A DNA stretch of 64,000 bases, taken from NCBI RefSeq assembly GCF_030867145.1, contig NC_134414.1, forward strand, positions 77,862,504 to 77,926,503. The letters run 5' to 3'. The stretch comes from Opisthocomus hoazin. Taxonomy: Eukaryota; Chordata; Aves; Opisthocomiformes; Opisthocomidae. Below, piece after piece: positions 36,201-51,200 of the stretch. Each line of letters begins with the position of its first letter. The stretch's first letter is position 1. The notes under the pieces were generated by a model. That model saw only the letters and a program-made list of their open reading frames with translations. It was not told where the DNA came from and did not search any database. Made by a program: the position numbers and the translations under genes.

Positions 36201-39200
36201 AGCCTCCAACCTGGTAGCTAGTTCATTCCTCTAAAAAGGAAGAAGTGTGGGTTTGACTTAGTCAAAGGTAGAGGCTTGAAACCAATCTGGAAGAGTGCTC
36301 TGACAACTCATGTATTAAGAAACATGGAAGAGCACCCACATTTGTTCATTAAACTAATAATTCCCACCATTATGTTTGGCCTAGAACGTGATCCATTTGT
36401 TGTTCTGTGTATATTGATTGGATTGAGCCCTCCTGGAGACAGAAGCATAGCTGGTTTCTGAAGCTTTGGAAGGTTTAAACAGGGAATGGCAAGAAGCTAC
36501 TCAGCCCTGCTAAGATGGAGGTGCTCTGGGCATGCTCCGAAGCAGAATGATCACACTGACAAGACTTAAATACTGAAAACTTAGAGTCTAGGCAGTTTCA
36601 GTGTTGGACTGCAAGTGAAGGGGTGGATTTTCAGGATCGTAGCTGTCATTGTCAGTGCTGATATTCTGGTTTTAAAATACTTACATGTTATTTGGTGGTA
36701 TTTTTTTCATAAGTTGATGCAAGATTCAGGCTGAGTTAGCACAAGTCATCAGTGATTTTGTGTAGCTCCAGTATTGGTTTCGCAGTGCAATTGCTTTCTC
36801 TTTGGTTAGATGGAGGCTGGGGCTAGACGCGCTATTCTGGATCACCTGCTGAGGAATGCTTTGTACAGTCAGATGGTCAGTCACTTGAACTCTTGGTGTT
36901 GTGTTGAGATGTGTGACTAGGGTGGTGATGGTGAAGATTTGAATCTGGGAACTCTCTTTGCCTGCACTGGGTTTGAACATCTGTCAATAACATCACTCTG
37001 CAGGACTTAAACTTGAGTTTTTTCTTCTGTGAAGGCATAATATAGCTCTTTTATACTAATAATAGCATTTTCTGAGTTAGCAGGACTTCCCATATGAAGT
37101 TAAACAGGTATACTGTAATGCATAGGAACAAAAAGACCACAATAAACCTTCAAGGGCAGACCTAATTTGTATTCACTTATGTGTTCCTGACTATGCAGCT
37201 TTAATGTTCTTTTAGTGTTTGCCTTCATGCATAATCACTTCATAAATAAATTAAAAGAAATGAAATTAGTGTGATTTATTTTGTCAGTTCTTCAGCATTA
37301 TTTCACTGTTGCGCATTGATCCAAATAGCTGCAGTCTTTCTGTTTGTCTGCATTTCTTGCCTTTTTTGCCTTCCTGATCTGTTTGAAATGCTCTACTGCA
37401 AAACGTAGTTTGTTCTAAAGATTGAAATGTTCTGCGGGACTAGAAACAGAGAAACAGGCACAATTTTGCTGCTGACTCTCCAGATAATGCACTAGTCACC
37501 TGAACTGAGAGATAGATTTTTACATAACACATGCGGAAGAAAGAAAACGACAAGTTTTCTTTTTAAAATTATGTGCGTGCATTTGTGACACTTGTCACAC
37601 TGGCTGTCATAAGGACCGCAAGCAGTCAGAAAGCAAATCTTTCCACACGAACAGGCTCCAACCCTGCACCTGCCCTGATGCTGGCCGATCTCTGGTTGTT
37701 AAGGCAGTAGATGTCTCCACAGGCTTGTTTACATGCTCAGGATCCTAATATCATTTTCACTGTAGCTGCATCTAAACAGAGTAGACATTTATACCACCTA
37801 GGTCCACTGAAATTGAAGTGTGACAAAATAAATTCACCTTGCTATGAGACGCACCGCTGGTTTAGGTGTGGTTTATTCAGATGGTGATGAGTGAGTGTAG
37901 AGCCCTGTGTCCTATTACCAGTATCCAGAGATGTGCAGTACCCAAACTTAAGATGGTCCTTAGAAGATTTCTAAGACGATATGACATAAAAGGGTAAATA
38001 TGAGAACAGTCATACCAGATCAGACAAAAAAAAAGAATCCTGTTTCTTTCAGTATCAGGTAAAAATTCTAGAAGGAGGGTGTAGAACTAGAGAAAATGTT
38101 AAGATGGTACACAAGTGATTTGTGGCTTGGGATACATGGTGCTATAATCAGCCTATAAAAAGGCAATATTGCAGAGAAACACAGTAAAATATCTTCCAAA
38201 GACATTGCAGTTTGCCTTTTACTTTAAATGGCCTTTAAAATACCAACGGCAACGTTAACCAATGTTCTTGACTGTATTTTCAATTATATCTTTTGTTATT
38301 TCATTTTCTCAAATGTTTCTCCTTGAAGAATACATGTTGTACAGTAATCTTTTCTGGCATTTTGTAATTCAACCAGTATGAAGATGAAGTCAACCTTCGT
38401 ACTGCTAAGAATATTCCTTTAATATGTTGATCCTGCAGCTATTTATCGTCTTCACTTTCTGTCTTCTGATGGGTTTGTTCCAGTTACAAAGGAATTTGTT
38501 GCAAAGAATTGTCTGATAAGAAAAAAAAAACCCACTACTGAAGCAGAGAATATTAAAAATCAGTCAGAAATATCCACTCACTCCAGTGCTGTCAGTGCAA
38601 GCAGAACAAGTTTGAAAATTTTGACTCCAGAATCACAGCCTGTTTTTGAAAATAGTTCATCCAAAATCAACCGTGTTATACAGGAGATTTTGTTTGTTTT
38701 ATTTTCTTTATTAGCAATCAAAACTGATCATCCATTAGAAAAGCATACATCTGACAAATATTTGAGTTCTGAGAAGTGGTTGCAGAAGTACGGCTTGAAA
38801 GCTCAGAAGCTCACACTGTACGATGCACTTGCCGATTGTACTTTTCGCCATGCAGATGGAATTGTTGGCATAAAAACTAAACCAAAGGATGAATCTTCAC
38901 GAACTGATGCTGTGAGTGTTGTTAATTTTCCCTTACATCCTGTGAGTTGTTTGATTTTTCTTTTAAAGCTTGAAAACTTGACTGATAGATTACTCTAAAG
39001 TGTATGGTCTGTTGTTTTGTAGTTTTTGTTAAAATCAGCTTATTAGTGGAATGGGACGAAGATGGTCATAAATAAGATTGTTTCAAAGGGCAATTTGAAA
39101 ATTACTATTTCAAGGACTCCTTCCTGGTCCACTTCTAATCTGCAAGAAAGAATCAGGACTGGCTTAAGCAATGCCTTGGTTTTCTATGTCTTTGTGTGGG

Positions 39201-42200
39201 GCAGGGTGAAGCTTGCTTGTCATCTTTATTTTTTCTTAGAAGAAGTGTTGGTCTCAGCTGCTCCAGTGTTTGCAGGTCCTTAAAGAAATTTAGATTCATT
39301 TGCCTTCTGTTTGTTTTTCTCAAACTCTACTCTTACGCTGTTTGGTAAGCTTCTGTTCTTGCTAGGTACAAGAATACAACCAGTTTCTATTGACTTCAGC
39401 TAGGAGCAAATTCTGTGACCACCCTATCCCATGTATATTTCTGCACCTGCTCATGTGCAACAAGCATGTACCTTTGAAGTTTGTTCGCCAAATATTAAAG
39501 GTGCTGCAAAATAATGTGTTTTTCTTGGCTGTAGGAGACAAAGAGGAAGGTAATTAATGCAAAATACTGTGACAAGTTTGTACATACCTTCTGGAAAGAT
39601 GGATCTGTAGTTCACCTATATGTTAGTACAGAAAAGTATAAACAGTACGAAGAGAAAATGAGGACAGCTCTCAGACAAGTGGAAGGAAGGTTAGTGTTCT
39701 GTCACGTAAAATCAGTTTGTATTATTTTACATTGGCATAGAAATGTTTGACATTTACTGTCATAATAAGCTGAAGTGGTTGGTAAACTGACAGTAGCAGT
39801 ACTAAGGTAGAAATCTATTTTAGATCAGAATCTTGTGTGTAGGATTTCTTAGTAGCCATGTAAGAAAACCGATGCATGGTTTTGTCCTTTGTTCTCCTTC
39901 TGGAACACAAATGTGAAAATCATTCTGCACATTATTGAAATATGTCTGAAAGTGCCAGAAAGCAGCAGGACATAAGGCAGCAGATAGCTATTCTAGAAAA
40001 AAGAGTACCATGTTCGTGGTAAACATTCATCCTGTGTGCCTAGGATCTCTTGTGATACTTCTGACACCAAGTAGCACAGCTTGACTTGTGCCCATACTGA
40101 TACTAGTTATTTGCCCTTTTTGCAATATTATGTTGAAGACAAGTTTGAATAGTCTAGATCAGAGTCAGGCCATGAGCTATTAAGTAAAGTGTATGATCAG
40201 AAGTTCAGTGCTCAAGCTAGCTCCGTAGTTTGCTTTTCTGGAGCCATATAGATGCACTCTTAAATTTTGTAGTACATCTACAAAAAAATAAGCAATCTGA
40301 GGGTCTGATTAATCTGTCCTAAAGAAGCCCTAAAGCAAATTGGCTTTCATATCTACATTAGGAGAAGAAGGAAACTTTTAAAATGGATATTGTAGAATCA
40401 AGAGAAAGAATAAACGTTGCCCTGTGTTTTGTGTATTAGGACAGTGAGATGTCTCACTGAAAAAAGGATGTGAACTTTCATTTTATTGCTGCTTCTCTAT
40501 CAAAAGTATAACAGCCTGCATATGTTTAGCAAGGTCAATCAGAGTTTTGTTATTCCTTTTAGTTTATCTTCAACTTACTGTATTTAGGGTAACATTAATG
40601 TACTGTGAAAGGAAAATTTGAGTTTAAAGGGTTTTTGGTGAGTTTATATGTTTGAAATCCAAGCCAAGATTACGGATTTGCTGTTTTGAATAGTTCATCT
40701 TTTCTTAAAAAAGTCTTGGTGAACCTCATCAGACACTTTGAGGGGAATAACTAATGGCAAAATAGCTATCAGTAGCAAATGTAATAGGATCCTTCCAGTT
40801 TCCATGATACCATTTTTTTAAAGCTCTGTGGAGATGAGTAATATTTTTCCCAGGGCCATTATATTCCGTCTGTTAAATGTCTCTGTTTCAGAGTAGACAA
40901 GTAGTTTATGACTTTCAAGGGAAATCAGATTTGGGCCTGCTGCAGCCATTACTGAAGAAATGTTCTTGTACACAGCAGTATGTATGCACGTATTTAACTG
41001 ACAGGCATGCTTAAATCCTGTTTAAAATGTAAAACTAAATCTGTACGTAAGGCTCAAGGTCAGCAAAGCATAGAAGCATCTGTATTATATTAAGACTCTT
41101 CAAAGTGCTCAAGTTCCTTGCAGAATAGGTTCTCAAGTGGTTTCCTGAAAAGGGAGGCATATTAGCATATGCTGAAATGATTTCTTGAGTTCAGGCTGGA
41201 CAACAGTTACAAGGGCAATAGTTATAATTACTTCCACATGAAATTTCCCAGCTCAAACTACCTGATAAATGACTTCATAAAGTGCTGTATTGCTTTGTCT
41301 GTTTTGTCTGTCTCCAGATTCCTACTGAAACTAGAAAATAAAAATGCCTTGTGTTGTTAGGTAGTGACAGAGGACTGGCTCATCAAGGCCAATATACCGC
41401 TTCTGACAGTGACTAGTAACAGGTGCTTGGGGAAAAAGAGAATGAGAAGTGCAGCAATGATAAAGAGGTCCTTCCTATTAGATTCTGATAGGCAAAGTCC
41501 CAAAGATCTTACAGACCAGGTTTGGATTTTTTTTTCCTCCCCCAGGATCAAGTGGCTTCAACAAGGAAGCAGAGGGCTCTTTGGGAATGTGTTTGAAGAT
41601 GATGTCTATATTCTTATTGATACATCCCTGTCTATGAAGGACAAGCTACCACGGGTGAAGGAGAAAGTATTTCAGCTCATACAGGTAGGATAAAGTGATG
41701 ATTCTGAAGACTGAGGAGCATTTTAAAGTAGGCTGACCTTTTGTAGATGGTTGTTACTCTAATTTTCATTTTTATGTTTTTAATGATTTTTAAAAAAATA
41801 ACAGCTTTATTAAAAAATTTTTATTTTCCTTGGTGTGATCATTTTTCAGTTAAAAATTTATTTTTTTCCTCATGTGTACAAATATTTGAAAAAAAATTGG
41901 AGAAAATGTTAAAAAGTAAAAAGGCTTCAGTAGTTCTTCTTTCCCTGAAGCCACTTCCTTTCTAAAAAACAGAAAAGAAAAAAAAAGAAAAACCAAAAAA
42001 ACCTATGCAATGAAACACCTTTTCGCATTTTCATTTTTATTTTTAAACAGTGTCATGCAGTTCCACTGGCATGTTGTGATGTGTAACGTGTGTTCTAGAT
42101 TCACTTTCATACTTTTGCAATAGAGGGTGTAGAATGTTTTGAATTTGCTTGCATCTACAGTGACTTAGAACTTTGCAAAGGGACTTGCAAAGTGAAGAAG

Positions 42201-45200
42201 TACCTCAAAAGCAGTGAGTACTGGGAGAAACACCTAAGATAGGATTTGTCTCACCTGTTTTAGAAATCTACAATGAGGTCACCTAAGCTTACCTTACTGT
42301 CTGAGAGAAACAGGCACTGTTAAAGAATGATTAATCTGAACTTTTTTAGACCTGGGAGGAGTAGTTAACAAAAATTCCGTCAGTCTGGGTTTGACAGCAA
42401 TCGTTAGTCGGGCTAGAAAATGTAAAACTGTAACAGGTTTTTGAGCTAAGTGCAGAAGTGATAGGATGTAGTATGATGTGGTTGTCTAGGCAGATCAGCC
42501 CTAGAAAATTATTAGATACTGTGCCAGAAGGTTTCACAGGCAGCTGCACAGAAATGGTGATGAAAGGGAGGCAAAGATTCCAGGCTCTGAAAGTTTGTAC
42601 TAGCTTGCAGAAATCTTTCCTTCCTTCTAACTTCTGTCCAAAAGCAATTTCAGCAAATTCTTAACTTAATTCTCTCTTGCTGTCCTAGTTCCCCTTTCCA
42701 GTGCTCTACATTTGACTCTTGTTCTCATCCTCTAAATGATGTCTGTCTTTTTGACTTTGATTTAAATTTCCTTAGGTAAGCAGTCATAATCTCTTCCTTG
42801 TACCACTGTTCATACCCAGTTTCATCTCTCACTTTCTTGCCCTCCTAGACATTTGCTGTTCAAGTAGTTTTAGAAATATGAGTAAATGGACAGTTACATT
42901 GAGAGGTTCAAATAATCTCAATAATTGCAGGCAATAATTGTCTCTGTATGTCTCACTGTATACCATAACTGAATATTATCATAATTTATTGTAACCATTC
43001 AGGATACAAGTATTCTTTCTTTTAACACCAAGTAAAATTCTGATGCTGTCTCTTGCAGGAACAACTCAGACACAAAAAGAGGTTTAACTTTGTGAAATTT
43101 AGTGCCCAAGCAGTGGCGTGGCAAGAGAAACTTGCTGAAGTTAATGAGGAAAATTTGCAAGATGCTTGGCTTTGGATAAAAGGGCTTGAGGTAACATGGA
43201 AACTAATTACCATGAAGCATGTTTGTACAAAGTTAGATTTGTGTCTTCTCTTTCTGATGCTGTATAGACTTTAGTAAATCTCAGTGTAACGTATTAACTG
43301 AGTCAGGTATAATAATCTTTTAACGGTGGACCTGTTTATAAGACCGTATTAATTCAACTTGCAGCCTGCTATGTTTAGTAGCCACAATGAAAACATTGGC
43401 CTATTTGACTTCTGTAGGAACCATGTCAGTGCTCAGACCCTGTGTCTAAATTTCACTTAAAATGTCACTCTTGCTGCAGGGATGCTGCACGGATGAGGGC
43501 TGTTGCTGGCAGCCTTACAGCTCAGACATGACACGGGAAACTGGTGCCCGTGAGCTGGAGCAGCGTTTCTAGCCCCTTTTGGTGCATAGGTAGACAGCTG
43601 ACTTTAGCCGTCGTAAGAACATGAGAGTAACCATACTCAGACCAAACATCTATCTATCTATCTACCCAATATCCTTTCTCTGACAGTGGCCAAAATCCAA
43701 GGATTTTTGCCTGAAACAGAGTAGAAATGCTTGTAGTCAGCCACAGGCAGCCACCAGACTGTAACTGTCATCAGCTTCAGGACCAGTTCATGTGTCAAAC
43801 GTGGACAGCAATGTTATGTGCACAGGACTGAAAATCAGTCATACAGTCAGTATGTCGTCAGTCAGTACAGATATATGCCATGTTCTGTTTTCTAATACAA
43901 AAAATGTATAATAAAACTCCTCAGCATTATGACAGCTCTTCCTCACATTTAATCATGAAATTCTTGGGGATGAGGGAACTGGGGAAGCTACATAATACTT
44001 CTGAGACTACAAATCAAGATAAATAACTTGGTATTCTCAGAAAATCCTAACAGACAAACACACGGAGAAAGAAAGTATTAGTGTGGCCTGGTGAGTAGTC
44101 GATGAATAATTACAACTGGGGTTAGTAAACTTAATTTTACTGCGTTTCTTGAGACTTGAGAAGTTGGCTCTGTTTAAGCTGTATATGTGGTACAGCATCA
44201 TGTGGATTTGATAATACTTGGAACTACTATGATTTTATATCATCTTGTATATGCATTTGGCCTTTTTCATCATTATTCATGAAGTTATAAATTGTTGATT
44301 AGAAATTTCCTTATAAGTACAGATCTAGATGTCTGAAATGGTACAGAGAACGGTAGGAGAACAGTCTACTTTTTTTTTGCGGATGACATCTGCTACTGAC
44401 CTTTTAGTCTGTGTTTAAAGTAGTCACAAGCCTGAGATCAGAACACTGGCTTCACATGGAAGCTGAAATGAACAGAAGGTTGCTCTGGAATATTAATCAG
44501 AGTAGAGCCTTTGATCTCATTTTACATATTTTGGTCCCAGGATGTTGAATAAGGAAGCTGAGCTATAAACAGTAACTGTTTCTTAAAAATTGTTTAGAGG
44601 TGATAACATTTAAAATTTTGGGGATGATTATGCCATGCAGTTGAAGCATTTCAACTTTGTCTAAACACTGATAAAAACAGTGTTCCTTTTGTAACAGTAG
44701 CAACTGAGAAACCTAAAATTAACAGATTTTACCATAAGGTACATAGTTATCTCCCTCACATCATCAGCATCCACCATGATATAGTGGAAAAAGTTGTTTT
44801 GTTTCAAAGCAGATCAAAACCGTATACCACTATTGAAAAGAGCCAGCATGGCCAATTTACACATAAAAATGAGTAATATGTGCCTAAAACTTTGTAATGC
44901 CTACTAAAACATTAGAAAGATATATTTAATACAAAGAAAATGGCTTAGGCTAGTTATTTCTTATGAGTGGGTACTGGTAAGGATTGTTTGTGAATTAGAA
45001 GGTAGGATTATAAAGTATCTGAACTATCTTGTTGTCTGGCCCTCTTTCGGTTTAAAGCCATTATCCCTTGTCCTATCACTCCAGGCCCTTGTAAAAAGTC
45101 CCTTTCCACCTCTCTTGTAGGCCACCTTCAGGTACTGGAGGGCTGCAATAAGGTCTCTCTGCAGCCTTCTCTTCTCCAGGCTGAAAAGCCCCCACTCTCT

Positions 45201-48200
45201 CAGCCTTTCCTCACAAGAGAGGTGCTCCAGCCCTCAGATCATTTTTGTGGCCCTCCTCTGGACCCGCTCCAACAGCTCCATGTCTTTCCTGTGCTGAGGG
45301 CTCCAGAGCTGGACGCAGGACTCCAGGTGGGGTCTGACCAGAGTGGAGCAGAGGGGCAGAATCCCCTCCCTTGCCCTGCTGGCCATGCTGCTTGTGATGC
45401 AGCCCAGGATACGATTTATATTTACCTTCTGTAATGCATTACATACGTGGATCCTGCTCACTTACATCACTGCAATCCTCACTGCCATCCAGAGCAATAC
45501 TCAGATGTTATACTAGCATAAAACAAACTCATCTTTTCAGGGATTTTGCTTTGGCCCCATTAAAAGATTAAGACTAAGACTTGACAAAACACTTTTCCAT
45601 ACTGATAAAACGTTACTTTTCCCTTAAGTTTGGAAGATTTTTTACACTGAATGTTTGAAAAGTGGAAATCTGAACATCTAAACTGTATTTCTTACATTCC
45701 TATAAGCCATGAAATGTATTTCATTGAGTTTAGAATTGCATGTAGTCTAAAACCAAAAAAGACAGATCATGATCACTAAGTATGTTAATGACACAGGTAA
45801 AGTGCTAGTATTACTCAAATGTGAATTTTTAGGGGGCACAGTATTACTTTACTGTGTATGTTTTGTTGTTATAACTAACTTTTCTACTAAAAATGAAATG
45901 ATGTTCACACTGATATGCTGAGGAGAAAAATGGGAGATAGTCTGGAAAAAATATTGTTCAGGAAAACAGGAAGTCCCTTACCTATTTTTGAGAAATACAT
46001 TTGTGCAACTCTTTTGTGGAGCATTTGAATTATTTGGATAAGTAAAATATATATTTCAAGGGAGTGTGATGAGTAGGCAATCAGGAGCAGCAGTGGGAAA
46101 ATATCGTAGTTATGTATCTTTTATCTTACATCTTCCTATCTGTTTATAGTATTTTAGTGACTGTTTTTGCTTCTACAGCTCATATTTCTGTTGCCAACAT
46201 TTTGCTTATGTGTGTTTGCATAAGTAGTGAATACCAATTTGGTGCAAATTTATGCTACTTTGACACTTGCTTTGATTTTTTTAGCTATTTGACATAAATA
46301 TTTCACCAATTTATTACTCATTTCAGTTCCGTAGTATACCTTGAATCAGTACACTGTCATTATGAATTTAAGAACAGAGGCAAAGAACTGTTAGTATTTA
46401 TAGCTGTTTCTTTGTCTTTTTCTTTTTGGTTTCTTAGGCTGGAAGTTCCACAAATACACTCAAAGCTCTCCAGATTGCTCTTGCTGATACTGACACTCAG
46501 GCTATTTATCTCTTGACTGATGGGAGACCTGACCAGGTCTGCAATGAGATAACAGAAAATGCAGTAGTGTGGTGTCAGAAGGCTGAAATATGAGACAAAT
46601 ATCATACCTGCAGAGCTCAGCCTCTTGGATGTTGTCATACTATTGAAAAATTGTATCTGAGAAATGTGCTGTTTGTGAAGGAGTTTTGATTAGAACTCTC
46701 TGTTCACAGTCCAGTCTTTGGTGCGTGATAACTCATGACATTTCTCATGAGTTGTTTTAAGGATCTGCTTTGGATTAAACATTAAAGCTGTATGTTATAG
46801 TCAAGGTTAGGATTTGCGTTAAATAAAATGTTTTCCTAACTTAGTACAAATATCTCATGAATTAAAAATCATAAAATAATTATGGACCTATGATGTGGTT
46901 GGATTTAAACATTAAAACCCTGCAGTCTTGCATGTTGGCTTGAAAACCTAAAAAGAAAATGATTGCTAGCAAAATAAAAAAACCCCCAAATTGGTGTTCA
47001 ACATTTTTCCCCAAAGAACACATCAAATATACAAGTAAGTACCCGCTTACATTCTGTTGCAGAACTTACATAAAGACTATGCCATGTCTGAGGAGTAAGG
47101 GCCTAATTATTAATTTACATTATTTTCATATAAAGAAGTTATCGTTAATATTGTTCTGTTAGGTCTCCATATGATTCTATTTTTATCCCACTGAGTCAAA
47201 TTTGATCTCATGTAGGTGCAGTTCTGGAGTAGCAGCAGTCTGGACTTTCTTTAAGTCTCATTTTAAGTGGATAACAAAATCAACAGTATGCTTTTATTTA
47301 TTAATGTGTTGTTACTGTGACTTAAAATTATGCTACTTCATGTTATATCACATTATATAACACCAACTAAAAACTGGAAAACAAACCACTTTGCAGCTGC
47401 AATGCATAGTGAAAACGAGTCCATATGCTGAGAATGGCATTTTAAAAATACTTTATTTGCTCTTGAAAATTTAGCTTGATTGTAATGGCAGATATGCAGC
47501 AAAATCCTGACTTTACATAGCTAAATAGCTGGGCTGAAAGCCACATGAAATTAATTACTGAAGCATATTCAATAAATCTAGGATTTAGAAAGCATCATAG
47601 ACTTGCAGAAATAATTTTTTTATAACTTGATAAGGAAGAAAAATGCTAAAGGCCTACTTTTCTTTTTGTTCTGTTTTCCTTGATAAAAGGAAAGTGGCCC
47701 AGAAGGAAAGGCTGCTTTTATATGCTTCAAAATTATTTGAATATCAAAATGTAAACCTGGTTTTAAATTAGCAGATGAGAAACTTTGAATCACATCTTTT
47801 AATGTTGTTTTTAATTTTAGTTTTAATCGATGATATTTTCTAAAGACAAGTTGATTTTTATTGCCTGTCACTCCTTAAAACTCAATTTAAAACTGATTAA
47901 AATCTTTGCATTGTTTCACAATTTTGCTAGCTAGGACATCTGTTAATATTTTATTAAAGAATAATTTGGCTTAATGTGCACTTATTCAGATTCTTTAATA
48001 TTTTTATGAAGTTATAAATTGATGAATACTTTGTTTCTTTTTACCTAGTTAATAATGGCTTTGATGATTTATATTGTACTTTTATAGATGGAAAAGGGGA
48101 AATGACCAAGATTGCTTTTAACTGTTAAATTGCAACAAACAATTATATTGCAAATACCAGGAGAAAGCTAAATTTATCAAGATTTATGACATTATTCTGA

Positions 48201-51200
48201 ACAACTGAAATGTTATCAGAAGTTAGAGAACTGAGTCAATAATTTTTTTCTACAAGATCCTTCAACATTTTTAGACATGGTAGATCTACTTCCTCACCTA
48301 ATTTTTATTTCTTTATTGGAGGAGGAATACTAGCTGTCCTATTTTCTCAGCCTCTATTTTGTTTCCTGGTATTGAATCAACTTGTCATTGAGCTAATTTA
48401 GCTTAATAAAAATATCAACAATTATATACATCCCAAAATATTCAGTTATATACATCCAGTGATACTAAACACCAATGCAGTAGTTACTTTAGTACTTTCA
48501 TTTAAGACTTCAGAAACAGAATACTGATTATACTGTAATTTTTATTTTATGTTATTAGGGTATCCCGTGCATTAATGCATCAACAGTGTTTCAAATTCAG
48601 TTTTAAATTAGCTGATTTTATATAATTATGAAATAGCAATCCATATAAAACTTATGCTTGTAACTGATCTATAACTGTCTCTAAGCAACAGTATGACTGA
48701 TTAAATTTTTACAAATTCTCCATATTTTGATAATTACATTTCTAGATGCCACATGTTTAATACATATTTTTCGATTTTCAGCCCCCTCAAATAATTTTGG
48801 CTCAAGTCCAACTTCATCCTAAAATTCCCATCCATACTGTATCCTTCAACTGTGATGATATAGAAGCTAATAAATTTCTGTATGAGTTATCTACTGAAAC
48901 AGAGGGACGGTTTCATTATTACAACATTTATTTGACTGATCCTGATGCTGGAGAGTTTATTGTTGTGAGTATCTGAACATAAATGTTTGTTTCTTCATGC
49001 TACTGAAGAAGCCACAGGACTCACATTACTGTGATTTCATATTACAATAGATTACTAAAAAGAGAGGGTTAATCCTAGTCAGATTTGAAGTGATGTGAAA
49101 GCAGTGAGTGTGACATTTTTTGCATATGAAATTTTATTAGACCACAACAAAAAAGCCCAAATGTCATGCAAAATACGTTTGTAGTGCTAATGTTCCAATA
49201 AAAACCCCTGAAAACCAAAACGCAAAAACCACATAGACCAAATTTGGCTCTGGAAGAAACACGTGATCTCTGCTGTCGCAGAAATAAATTACTGTTTAAA
49301 ATTAAACTATGGTTTGTATCCTGTTAATAAATGAGGGAATGCAGAGTTGAATTTGAATGATGATGAATGAATGATTCTATGACTTTTGCTAAAAGTTTGC
49401 TCTACAATAGCCACTGGGGAGAGTTCTATAATGAGTAAAATAACTAGAATAACAGTCGCCTATCAAGTGTGACTAAGCAGCACAATCTAACAATCCCCGA
49501 TAGGATATTTCTGAATAGGCTAACAGAAACACCCATTTAAAGCATATTCTTGTTTCTAATTAAAGTTAACACTCAGTTCATTAGTTCCACAAATTTTAGA
49601 AATGGTGGTAGTGGAACAATGAGGACAACCAGGAACAAGACAGTAGCAGGTAATTTAGAACTTCACAGACACTGATTAGAAGGAAGATGTGAAAATACTC
49701 CAGCTCTTGAAAGACAGCGGAGAGTGTAGTGGGCAATTTCAGTGATTCTGCTGATGTCTACTGTGTGACACTGCGTATGTTGGAAAGATGAGGGCCAGAG
49801 TCCATGCTGTCCATCTCCAGACTTCTGGCGCTGTGGGAGTTGTAAAGGGATCATCGTTGGAATTTCCTTCCTGTTTCCTCCTGTAGTCCAAATGATTCCC
49901 AGTCGGTTCCAGTGTTTACTTGAAGAGTATGGTTTTTACTTCCCATTTTTCAGGGACAGGATGTGATACAGCTGTGATCTGTAGAATGACAGGACAACAG
50001 TTGTAATGTACATATCTTGTATTATATTTTATTTATATACTTATTTATTTGCTTGCTTGGAATGAGGGGAGATACTGACCTCATTACATTATTCAGAAAT
50101 ATGGCTGTTCATATCTCAAGGGGTAAATGGCTTGTTAGGGAATGCTTCTCCTTTTCCTAAAAAGGAAGAATTTGAAAGGCTGCATTGCCAAGCACATTTT
50201 AATCTTGTTTTCTATAAGCTTGTTCATACACAAAGTGAACAAAACAAACTTTGATTTAGGAAACAGAGAGACTACCTAAAAAGTATACAAAATTATGCAG
50301 CTCTCCTAACCAAGTCATTACTCAGAATTATTATCAGAACTTGTGTAGTTTCAGTTCAGAAATGAAACATGTTTAGGAGTAATTGTAATAAAACACTTGA
50401 TACTCTTTTCGTCAGAGTGAAGACATACATCTTTTGAAAAAAGAGATTGAACAAGGAGAAAGAGACCTAGAGAAAGTGAAGACTTTTCATGCTGAATGTC
50501 TGATGATGGATTGTTATAATGGAGAAAATGATCCGGAGAATAAGTATGTCCTCATACTGCTAGTATGTTAATAAGAGATAGGAGCTATCTGTTACATTTC
50601 TCCTTTTTCATTGTCTTGCATTTTTAACCTCTGATATTTTCCTCTCATAAAAAGAAAGGTTGTTGGTTATGTTTTTTGTTTTAAAACAGTAATGGAAAAC
50701 AAAAATCTGGAAAAATACACCAACACTGTGATGCCTAAAACAAAATTATCTCAAATATCTCAATAGTCTGAAATTATTAGGAATAATTAAAGCAAATAGA
50801 AGAAACTATTTTTCTGGCTTCAGCCCATGGTAAAGTTACTCCCTCTGACCTAGAGAATTCACGATAATTATTGTCCTATTGGTAGAGCTGGCTTGGTGCT
50901 TCATAACTAAATTGCTACTTGTTGGGATATGCTGATTGAAACATAAATTACATACAAATGTATTTGTTCAAAAGGTGGCAAACACCACGAATGAAATTCA
51001 GCTTACTTCGTTTCACATTTTTGATTTTACAGTGTGTGTCTGTATGTTCATGCCAGATTTATCTTTGCTTCTTATAAAATGATATGTAATCTCATAATTA
51101 AAAATAGTTTCATGTTCAGCATCAGTTGAAAAACATGCTGAAAATCTCACAGTGCCAAGAATGACAGTTCAAACAGGCGTCCTTCCACAGCTTACTGGAG

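Larger units (their letters stand above)
43191..46437 (+). other. VWA3B: Intron carrying a CR1 fragment
   Basis: Holds the antisense CR1 piece at 45041-45421 and a short CTAT run near 43650. Otherwise AT-rich. The acceptor TTTTTGGTTTCTTAG is strong. Confidence 0.8.
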
